Part shown: one piece after another, positions 57,735 through 64,000 of the stretch
How the letters are laid out: each line of letters begins with the position of its first letter
How positions within the stretch are numbered: position 1 is the stretch's first letter
Assembly (NCBI GenBank): GCA_964246985.1
Contig: CAXTSE010000011.1
Span: 50,161-114,160 of the forward strand
DNA length: 64,000 nt
Direction: 5' to 3'
DNA from: CAXTSE01 sp964246985
GTDB lineage: Bacteria; Actinomycetota; Actinomycetes; Actinomycetales; Microbacteriaceae
Made by a program: the position numbers and the translations under genes
Notes under the pieces: model-generated
The model's input: the letters and a program-made list of their open reading frames with translations, nothing else
What the model was told of the DNA's origin: nothing
The model's database searches: none

Positions 57735-60379
57735 GCGCCCGCGACGGCGTGCGCGTCACGGTCGACGGGGCCGAGCTGCTGCTGTCGTCCGACCCCGGAC
57801 AGGTGCTGCGGTCGGCGCTCCGCGAGGCGGGCGTCCACTCGGCCAAGAAGGGGTGCGACGCGGGCGACTGCGGCGCCTGCTCGGTGCTGCTCGACGGCTC
57901 ACCGGTGCACTCCTGCCTCGTGCCGATGCACCGAGTCGAGGGACGCACGGTCACGACGGCAGCGGGCCTCGGCACCCCCGACGCACCGCATCCCGTGCAG
58001 CAGGCGTTCGTCGACGCCGGCGCGTACCAGTGCGGATTCTGCACGGCCGGGATGGTCGTGACCGCCTCCGCGCTCGACGAGACCCAGCTCGCCGATCTGC
58101 CGCGGGCGCTCAAGGGCAACCTGTGCCGCTGCACGGGCTACCGCTCGATCGCCGACGCCCTCGCGCAGGTGCGCAACACCGAGACGGCGGATGCGGGCGC
58201 CGCCGTCGGTCGATCGGTCGCGCCTCCCGCGGCGATGCGCATCGTCACCGGGCGCGAGGCGTACACGCTCGACACCGAGGAGCCGCACGCCACCACCGGC
58301 CTGCTGCACCTCGCGGTGCTCGGGTCACCCCACGCGCACGCCCGCATCCTGTCGATCGACACCTCGGCCGCCTCCGCAATGCCGGGCGTCGTGGCGGTGC
58401 TGACCCACCTCGACGCGCCCCCGACGTACTACTCGACCGGCCGTCACCACTCGCGGCTCGACGACCCCGACGACACCCTTCTCATGGACCCCGTGCTCAG
58501 GTTCCACGGGCAGCGGGTGGCCGCCGTCATCGCCGAGACCGTCGCAGACGCGCAGCGCGCGCTCGACGCGATCTCGGTCGAGTACGAGGCGCTGCCCGCG
58601 GTCTTCGACCCGGAGGAGGCGCGGCTCTCCGGTGCCCCGCTGCTGCACGCCGACAAGCCCAACACCTCCCGCATCGTCGCACCGCACCGGAACGTCGTCG
58701 CCCAGCTGCACGGCGAGCGGGGCGATGTCTCCGCGGCTCGCGACGAGGCGGACGCGGTGGTCACCGGCACCTGGACGACCGCGCGCGTCAGCCACGTGGC
58801 TCTCGAGACGCACGCGACGCGCGGCTGGCTCGACGCCGACGGGCGCCTCGTGCTGCGCACCTCGACGCAGGTTCCGTACCTCGTCCGCGACGAGATCGCG
58901 CGCATCTTCGACCGACCCCAGGAGTCGGTGCGCGTCTTCACGGCGCGCGTCGGCGGCGGCTTCGGCGGCAAGCAGGAGATCCTCACCGAGGACCTGGTGG
59001 CGCTCGCCGTTCTGCGCACCGGGCGCGCGGTGCAGTACGAGTTCTCGCGCGAGGACGAGTTCGTGCGCACGCCGCTCCGGCATCCGATGCGCGTCTCGGT
59101 CACCGTCTCGGGCACCCGTGACGGGCGCCTCACCTCGCTCGCGGTCGACCAGCTGATGGACACCGGCGCCTACGGCAACCACGGCATCGGCGTCATGTTC
59201 CACAGCGTGCACGAGTCGGTCGCCACCTATCGCTGCGCCAACGTGCGGGTGGATGCGGAGTCGGTCTACACGAACAACCCGCCATCGGGAGCCTTCCGCG
59301 GCTACGGACTCGGGCAGGTGATCTTCGCGATCGAGTCGGCGATCGACGAGCTGGCGCGCGAGCTCGGCGTGGAGCCGATCGAATTCCGCCGGCGGAATGT
59401 GATCGTGCCGGGCGACCCGGTGATCACGATCGAGGAGGACGCCGGCGACCTCGCATACACGGGCGAGCACGGCGCGGGGCAGGCACTCGACCTCGTGGAG
59501 GCCGCCCTGCGGCGGGGCTCGTCGGTGGAGCCTGTCGAGACCCTGGACGGCTGGCTCGTCGGCCAGGGCGTCGCGCTCGCGATGATCGCCACGATCCCGC
59601 CGCGCGGGCACCACGCGGATGCGCGCATCCGGGCGCTCGGCGGGCCCGACGACGGGTTCTTCGAGCTCGAGGTCGGCACCGCCGAGTTCGGCAACGGATC
59701 GACGACGGTGCACGCCCAGCTGGCCTCGCAGGCGCTCGGCACGACGCCCGACCGGATCCGCATCCTGCAGTCCGACACGGATGTGGCCGGGCACGACACC
59801 GGCGCCTACGGTTCGACGGGCGTCGTCGTCGCGGGGAAGGCCGTGTACGCCGCGGCGACCGCGCTGGCGGCGCAGCTCGCGAGCGGCGGGTCGCGCGAGG
59901 CATCCGCCCACTCCGACGGCTCGCCGCGGTCGGTCGCGTTCAACGTGCACGGGGTGCGGGTCGCCGTGGACCCGACCACGGGCGAGGTGCGGATCCTGCA
60001 GTCGGTGCAGGCAGCGGACGCAGGCACCGTGCTGAACCCCGAGCAGCTGCGCGGGCAGATCGAGGGCGGAACGGCTCAGGGCATCGGCTCGGCGCTCTAC
60101 GAGGAGGTCGTCGTCGACGGCGAGGGCCGCGTCACGACGGCGGCTCTGCGCAACTACCGCACACCGAAGTTCGGCGATGTGCCGCGCACCGAGGTGCTGT
60201 TCGCCGAGACGCACGATCCGCTCGGTCCGCTCGGTGCCAAGTCGATGAGCGAGGCGCCCTACAACCCGGTCGCTCCCGCGATCGCGAACGCGATCCGCGA
60301 CGCCCTGGGGGTGCGCCCGTACGAGCTGCCGATGTCGCGGGACCGCGTGTGGCGCCTGGCGAACACGGTGATCGAGTAG
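57731..60379 (+). CDS. xanthine dehydrogenase-like protein, fused Fe-S and molybdopterin subunits
   Basis: An 882-residue fusion of the small [2Fe-2S] subunit (residues 1-155) and the large Mo subunit. Cluster ligands: CDAGDCGAC with a later Cys, and CGFCTAGM with CRCTGY. The Mo part has GGGFGGKQE, GAFRGYGLGQ and the catalytic Glu in GAKSMSEAPYNP. It probably oxidises a purine such as hypoxanthine or xanthine. Odd: near residue 600 the peptide SVEPVET comes from a REP-like repeat (59524-59542) apparently inserted in frame. Neighbours supply the FAD subunit and XdhC. Confidence 0.92.
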   Translation: MSARDGVRVTVDGAELLLSSDPGQVLRSALREAGVHSAKKGCDAGDCGACSVLLDGSPVHSCLVPMHRVEGRTVTTAAGLGTPDAPHPVQQAFVDAGAYQCGFCTAGMVVTASALDETQLADLPRALKGNLCRCTGYRSIADALAQVRNTETADAGAAVGRSVAPPAAMRIVTGREAYTLDTEEPHATTGLLHLAVLGSPHAHARILSIDTSAASAMPGVVAVLTHLDAPPTYYSTGRHHSRLDDPDDTLLMDPVLRFHGQRVAAVIAETVADAQRALDAISVEYEALPAVFDPEEARLSGAPLLHADKPNTSRIVAPHRNVVAQLHGERGDVSAARDEADAVVTGTWTTARVSHVALETHATRGWLDADGRLVLRTSTQVPYLVRDEIARIFDRPQESVRVFTARVGGGFGGKQEILTEDLVALAVLRTGRAVQYEFSREDEFVRTPLRHPMRVSVTVSGTRDGRLTSLAVDQLMDTGAYGNHGIGVMFHSVHESVATYRCANVRVDAESVYTNNPPSGAFRGYGLGQVIFAIESAIDELARELGVEPIEFRRRNVIVPGDPVITIEEDAGDLAYTGEHGAGQALDLVEAALRRGSSVEPVETLDGWLVGQGVALAMIATIPPRGHHADARIRALGGPDDGFFELEVGTAEFGNGSTTVHAQLASQALGTTPDRIRILQSDTDVAGHDTGAYGSTGVVVAGKAVYAAATALAAQLASGGSREASAHSDGSPRSVAFNVHGVRVAVDPTTGEVRILQSVQAADAGTVLNPEQLRGQIEGGTAQGIGSALYEEVVVDGEGRVTTAALRNYRTPKFGDVPRTEVLFAETHDPLGPLGAKSMSEAPYNPVAPAIANAIRDALGVRPYELPMSRDRVWRLANTVIE
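59524..59542 (+). repeat. REP-like core inserted in frame in the Mo-subunit gene
   Basis: GGTGGAGCCTGTCGAGACC, near-identical to the complement of the core at 62948-62966 (two differences) and sharing the GTCGAGACC end with the larger REP elements. It encodes the SVEPVET peptide in a surface-like stretch (RRGSSVEPVETLDGW). Confidence 0.65.
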
Positions 60380-60392
60380 CGGCCGCAGGTCG

Positions 60393-60456
60393 CGTGTCGA
60401 GATCACTCCGACGCTGCCGAGGTCTCGACACGGCGCTGCGCGCCTACTCGACCACC
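60393..60456. repeat. REP-like palindrome, copy b, supplying the xdhC stop codon
   Basis: The core 60421-60456, read on the minus strand, has the same GGTGGTCGAG and TGTCGAGACC ends as copy a at 40379, with inner hairpin GGCGC-GCA-GCGCC. An extra arm CGTGTCGAGATC (60393-60404) pairs with 60421-60432. The xdhC stop TAG (60444-60446) is inside it. It lies between convergent genes. Confidence 0.75.
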
Positions 60457-61439
60457 GAAGAGCTCCGCCGGTGGATCGGGCCGGTGAGCCGGGTGAGCTC
60501 GCGTCCCGACGCCCCCGTGCGCACCCGCAGCACCTCCGCGAGGATCGACACCGCGGTCTCCTCCGGGGTCGACGCCCCCACGTCGAGGCCGATCGGCGAA
60601 TGCAGCCGCGCGAGCTCCTCGTCGGTCACCCCGAGCGCGTCGAGCGCCGCGACGCGGCGATCGTGCGTGCGGCGGGACCCCATCGCGCCCACGTAGCCCG
60701 CCTGCGAGCGCAGCGCGACGGCGAGCGCCTCGGCGTCGAACCTGTCGTCGTGGCTGAGCAGGGCGATGACCGTGCTCGCGTCGATCTGGGTGCGTGCGAG
60801 GTACTCCGGCGGCCATTCGACCGCGAGCCCCGCGCCGGGGAATCGCGCCGAGGTCGCGAACAGCTCCCGCGGATCCACCACGGTCACCTCGAATCCGAGC
60901 ACCTGAGCGGCGGCCGACAGGGCGGACGAGAACTCCATCGCTCCCACGACGATGAGCCGCGCCGGCGGCATCCGGCTGTCGATGTAGGCGGCGGGATCGG
61001 CGCAGTCCGCGGTGTCGAAGCCGGATGCGGTGAGCGCGACCCGCGCGGACCTCCCCGCCGCCGCCTCCCGCAGTGCCGCCATCGCGGCGGCCGACCCAGC
61101 ATCCGTGCCGGCCGGATCGAGCAGCGCCAGGTGGATGCGCAGCAGCCCCCCGCAGCTCAGTCCCACGCCGAGGGCGAGCTCGTCGCTGACGCCGAACTCG
61201 ACGGTGCGCGAGCGGCCGTCGTCGAGCACGCGCTCGGCGACCTCCACCACCGCGCCCTCGACGCATCCGCCGGCGATCGAGCCGATGACGTCGCGGCCGT
61301 CCCAGGCCATCGACGTGCCGATGGTGCGCGGCGCGCTGCCGTCGATGCCGACCGCGGTCGCGACGACGATCGGCGCGCCGGCGTCGAGCCGCGCGAGCAG
61401 CCGTTCCGCGAGCTCGAGCACGTCATCAGGGTGACACAT
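60444..61439 (-). CDS. xdhC: XdhC-family molybdenum cofactor insertion protein
   Basis: A 331-residue chaperone of the XdhC/CoxI family that loads sulphurated molybdenum cofactor into xanthine-dehydrogenase-type enzymes. N-terminal CoxI domain: VATAVGIDGSAPRTIGTSMA, IAGGCVEGAVVE and LSCGGLLRI; C-terminal Rossmann-like domain: RLIVVGAMEFSSAL and GAMGSRRTHDRR (a family signature), ending PIGLDVGASTPEETAVSI. It converges with the Mo-subunit gene it presumably serves; its last codons (VVE and stop) come from a REP-like repeat. Confidence 0.93.
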   Translation of the reverse strand: MCHPDDVLELAERLLARLDAGAPIVVATAVGIDGSAPRTIGTSMAWDGRDVIGSIAGGCVEGAVVEVAERVLDDGRSRTVEFGVSDELALGVGLSCGGLLRIHLALLDPAGTDAGSAAAMAALREAAAGRSARVALTASGFDTADCADPAAYIDSRMPPARLIVVGAMEFSSALSAAAQVLGFEVTVVDPRELFATSARFPGAGLAVEWPPEYLARTQIDASTVIALLSHDDRFDAEALAVALRSQAGYVGAMGSRRTHDRRVAALDALGVTDEELARLHSPIGLDVGASTPEETAVSILAEVLRVRTGASGRELTRLTGPIHRRSSSVVE

Positions 61440-61459
61440 TCCTGTGCCACCCTCGTCAC

Positions 61460-62719
61460 GTGAGACTGACCGGTGCCACCGCGATCATGATCGAGGCTGC
61501 GACCGAGCGCGCCGGCGACCTCGACCTGCCCGGCCCCTCGACCGAGGTGCTCGACGTCGGCGGCTGCGTCGTCACACCCGGTCTGATCAACGCGCATCAC
61601 CACCTCATGCAGAGCGCGTTCCGCACGCTGCCGGGCACCCGTGGGGTGCCGATGGCGGCCTGGCTCCCCGCGATGGCGGCGGCCTACGCCGACGCGGGCA
61701 TCGACGCGTCCCTGACGGCGGCCGCCGCCGGCGTGGGTGCGGCCGAGGGGCTGCTCAGCGGCGTCACCACCGTCGCCGACCACCACCTCAACTGGGGCGG
61801 CGTCTCGACGGCCGACTCCGTCGACGTCGCCCGAGCGACCGCCGACGCGGCCCGTGCCGTCGGCTCCCGGCTCGTCTTCGTGCGCGGCGCGGCGCGCGAC
61901 GACCCGCAGGAGGCCGCGGCGAGCGCGGAGGCGATCATCGCCGGCCTGGCGCCGTCTGCCGACGACGGAACCGGCATGCTGCAGCTCGCGGTCGGTCCCG
62001 CCGGGGTGCACAGCGACTCGCGCGAGACGTTCGAGCTGCTCGCGGAGGTCGCCGCCCGCCACGGGCTGCGTCGGCGCACCCAGGCCAACGAGCAGGTCGA
62101 CGTGGCGATCGCACTCGAGAAGTACGGGCGGCGTCCGATCGAGCTGCTCGAGGACTGGGGCTGGCTGGCTCCGGACGTGACCCTCGCCCATCTCTGCGAC
62201 GTGACGGCCGCCGAGATCGCGGCCCTCGCATCAGCGGGGGTGAGCGCGACCCACGCCCCCGGATGCGACGTGCCGATGGGCTGGGGAATAGCTCCCGTCG
62301 CGGAGCTGCTCGCGGCCGGGATCACCACGGGGCTCGGCACCAGCGGCGGCGGCTCGAACGACGCAGGGCACCTGCTCGCCGACGCCCGGCTGGCGATGCA
62401 GGTCTCGGGCCTGGTGGGCGACCAGCTGCCGGCCCGGACGGTGCTCGCCATGGCGACCGCCGGATCCGCCGCGGGCCTCGGCCGACCCGAGCTCGGCCAC
62501 CTCGGCGCGGGCACGGCCGGCGACGCGTGCGTGTGGGACGTCGCGGGCGTCGCGGATGCCGGGGTCGCCGACCCCCTGGCCGGCCTGCTCTGGGCGAACC
62601 CCGGCCGCCGCCCGCGCCACGTGATCGTCGGCGGCGAGGTCGTCGTGCGCGACTACGCGCTCGTGCGGACCGACGAGCGCGACCTGGTCGAGGCTCTCCG
62701 GGCCCGGGTGGGGCGCTGA
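61460..62719 (+). CDS. amidohydrolase-fold protein related to 8-oxoguanine deaminase, metal site incomplete
   Basis: A 419-residue amidohydrolase closest by eye to the 8-oxoguanine deaminase / AtzB group. The first metal motif is kept (NAHHHLMQ), as are LAHLCDV and THAP. But the strand-5 segment that normally reads HTHLAE is RTQANE, and the strand-8 Asp (usually VDGxxSN) is Ser in LGTSGGGSND, so two usual catalytic or metal residues are missing. It may be inactive or use different chemistry. GTG 61460 is divergent from xdhC by 20 bases. Confidence 0.8.
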   Translation: MRLTGATAIMIEAATERAGDLDLPGPSTEVLDVGGCVVTPGLINAHHHLMQSAFRTLPGTRGVPMAAWLPAMAAAYADAGIDASLTAAAAGVGAAEGLLSGVTTVADHHLNWGGVSTADSVDVARATADAARAVGSRLVFVRGAARDDPQEAAASAEAIIAGLAPSADDGTGMLQLAVGPAGVHSDSRETFELLAEVAARHGLRRRTQANEQVDVAIALEKYGRRPIELLEDWGWLAPDVTLAHLCDVTAAEIAALASAGVSATHAPGCDVPMGWGIAPVAELLAAGITTGLGTSGGGSNDAGHLLADARLAMQVSGLVGDQLPARTVLAMATAGSAAGLGRPELGHLGAGTAGDACVWDVAGVADAGVADPLAGLLWANPGRRPRHVIVGGEVVVRDYALVRTDERDLVEALRARVGR

Positions 62720-62807
62720 GTTCACACGGCGAAATGGGCGCGTCACACGCCGGAAACGCAAGGCTCGTACGGTCGACCTTGTTCCACTTTGCTCTCAGGA
62801 GATCCAC

Positions 62808-63941
62808 GTGTCCGCACTCCCCCAGCCGATCCGCGAACTGCGCAATGCGACGCTCGCCGATGGGGCGCGGGTCGACGTGCGCATCGAGGGCGACACCGTC
62901 CTCGGGGTCTCGCCGAGCACGACCGCCGGGATCTCCTCGACGTCCGGGGTCTCGACGGGCTCGACCGACGGGGTCCTCGACCTCGACGGGTTCGTGCTGC
63001 TGACCGCGCCGGCAGAGCCGCACGCCCACCTCGACAAGGCCCTGTCGTGGGACGAGATCTCCCCGCCGATGGGCGACCTTCCGCGTGCGATCGAGTCCTG
63101 GCACGCCTACTCCGACGTCATGACCACCGCGAGCATCGCCGACCGCGCCCGCACCCAGGCGCTCGCCATGCTGCGCAACGGGACAACGGCGATCCGCAGC
63201 CATGTCGACCTCCTTCCCGGTCGCGACCCGCTGCGCTGCGTGCACGCGATGCTGCGGGTGCGCGACGAGCTGCGGGACCTGCTCGACCTCGAGCTCGTGA
63301 CGCTCTGCAAGGACGACATGCCGGACGCGGTGATCGAGGAGGCGCTCGACCTCGGCATCGATCTGGTGGGCGGGGCTCCGCACCTGGCCGCCGACCCGAT
63401 GGGCGAGGTGCGTCGGCAGCTGGCCATCGCCGAGCGCCGAGGCGTGGGCGTCGACCTGCACACCGACGAGGCCCTCGATGGCGAGCCGACGATCCTCGAG
63501 TTCGCCCGCATCGTGCGCGACTGGACGGTCAACGTCAGCGCCGGCCACTGCGTGCGCCTCGGCACCCTCGAGCCGCACGAGCTCGATGAGGTCATCACCG
63601 AGGTACTGGCCAGCGACCTCGGCATCATCTCGCTGCCCATCACCAACCTCTACCTGCAGGGCTGGGAGCACCCGGTCTCGACGCCGCGCGGCCTCACCGC
63701 GCTGCGTGCCCTGCTCGACGCGGGCGTGCGGGTCGCGGCCGGCGCCGACAACGTGCGCGACCCCTTCAACCCGGTGGGACGCAGCGACGCGCTCGAGACG
63801 GCGTCGCTGCTCGTGACCGCCGGGCACCTGACCCTCGACGAGGCGTACGCGGCAGCCGAGAAGGATCGCCTCACGTTCGACGAGGAGCGAGGCACCGCCG
63901 AGCGCCCGGAGCGTGACCCGCAGCGCGGAATCGTCAATTAA
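62808..63941 (+). CDS. cytosine-deaminase-like amidohydrolase
   Basis: A 377-residue amidohydrolase of the CodA/AtzC branch. Active-site segments are intact: EPHAHLDKALSW, VDLHTDEALDGE, NVSAGHCVRLG and AGADNVRDPFNPVGR. It probably deaminates or hydrolyses a pyrimidine or triazine-like ring. GTG 62808 has AGGAG upstream. Residues near 46-55 (SGVSTGSTDG) come from a REP-like core (62948-62966). The C-terminus lacks the usual beta-strand return of the small domain and ends in a charged tail, so the 3' end may have been altered. Confidence 0.82.
   Translation: MSALPQPIRELRNATLADGARVDVRIEGDTVLGVSPSTTAGISSTSGVSTGSTDGVLDLDGFVLLTAPAEPHAHLDKALSWDEISPPMGDLPRAIESWHAYSDVMTTASIADRARTQALAMLRNGTTAIRSHVDLLPGRDPLRCVHAMLRVRDELRDLLDLELVTLCKDDMPDAVIEEALDLGIDLVGGAPHLAADPMGEVRRQLAIAERRGVGVDLHTDEALDGEPTILEFARIVRDWTVNVSAGHCVRLGTLEPHELDEVITEVLASDLGIISLPITNLYLQGWEHPVSTPRGLTALRALLDAGVRVAAGADNVRDPFNPVGRSDALETASLLVTAGHLTLDEAYAAAEKDRLTFDEERGTAERPERDPQRGIVN
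62948..62966 (-). repeat. REP-like core inserted in frame in the amidohydrolase gene
   Basis: The complement reads GGTCGAGCCCGTCGAGACC, the same core as at 59524-59542 but in the opposite orientation to its host gene; here it encodes VSTGSTD in a loop between the first strands of the protein. Confidence 0.65.
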
Positions 63942-64000
63942 CGCGGCTGGGACTCCATGAGACCGGTAACCGCTTGATGCCGTGGATGAACGCCGACTGA
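63942..64000. other. short stretch at the window end without a recognisable gene
   Basis: Two tiny ORFs (six and seven codons) are present after the amidohydrolase stop, but nothing supports them. The stretch is slightly less GC-rich than its surroundings. Confidence 0.3.

Noticed and set aside
1..64000. Prophage, insertion sequence or CRISPR array
   Set aside because: No integrase, transposase, phage structural gene or regularly spaced direct repeats were seen; the repeats found are short palindromes.
63957..64000. Two tiny ORFs after the last amidohydrolase
   Set aside because: Six and seven codons, no ribosome-binding site and no known peptide; not supportable.

Overview
The window is high-GC DNA (around 70% by eye) with dense coding, many GTG starts, frequent 4-base ATGA/GTGA or 1-base TGATG gene overlaps, and -10-like hexamers lying 6-7 bases before start codons, which suggests leaderless mRNAs. 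With IdeR/DtxR-type iron boxes, a CsoR-type copper operator, a Tad pilus locus and gene content typical of the group, this points to a chromosomal segment of an actinobacterium, most likely Microbacteriaceae (Microbacterium-like). I see no phage genes, insertion sequences, CRISPR array or replication origin. No stretch of more than 300 bases lacks a gene.

Layout. 1-1.8 kb: leuD (cut by the window edge) and leuC behind a leucine-rich leader peptide that looks like an attenuator. 1.9-5.5 kb: a hypothetical protein and a three-gene signalling operon (LuxR-type regulator, DesK-like kinase, kinase-like membrane partner without a visible phospho-acceptor). 5.6-8.3 kb: a large lipoprotein and a TerC-family membrane protein. 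8.3-15.3 kb: a compact Tad/Flp pilus operon. 15.4-17.6 kb: an orphan DNA methyltransferase divergent from an SRAP protein, then a GNAT acetyltransferase. 17.7-21.2 kb: a membrane nucleotide-cyclase-like sensor running, through an apparent one-base frame shift, into an MscS-type channel with a cyclic-nucleotide-binding-like domain. 21.3-24.6 kb: SDR epimerase, tRNA-Glu, lipid kinase, exported protein. 24.6-27.6 kb: csoR-copB copper resistance and a metallo-beta-lactamase-fold protein. 27.7-32.7 kb: an iron-siderophore uptake cluster framed by two iron boxes. 32.7-34.2 kb: TSUP transporter, macrodomain, tRNA-Gln. 34.3-38.8 kb: pta-ackA, a cytochrome b561-like protein and a small membrane protein. 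38.8-48.9 kb: gltX, a MerR-controlled membrane protein, ald with a divergent Lrp regulator, two transporters, an FAH-family enzyme, a hydrolase and sdaA. 48.9-54.6 kb: ilvE, leuB, serA and small membrane proteins. 54.6-56.8 kb: mtlD with three small membrane proteins. 56.9-64 kb: a purine/pyrimidine catabolism cluster (xanthine-dehydrogenase-like FAD and fused Fe-S/Moco subunits, XdhC, two amidohydrolases).

How the genes work together. Metabolism centres on branched-chain amino acids (leuCD, leuB, ilvE), serine and alanine (serA, sdaA, ald), acetate overflow (pta-ackA) and nucleobase salvage or breakdown. Metal homeostasis is represented by copper efflux and iron uptake, each with its own operator.

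The least ordinary signals are: (1) two 59-base copies of a twin-hairpin element with identical loops and linker but compensatory stem changes, one inside the copB start and one at the 3' end of the Lrp gene; (2) the cyclase-channel frame junction, with both the cyclase and the ligand-binding domain lacking key residues; (3) a leucine leader peptide whose Leu codons are complementary to the leuC ribosome-binding region; and (4) REP-like palindromes that supply stop codons or in-frame peptides to neighbouring genes.
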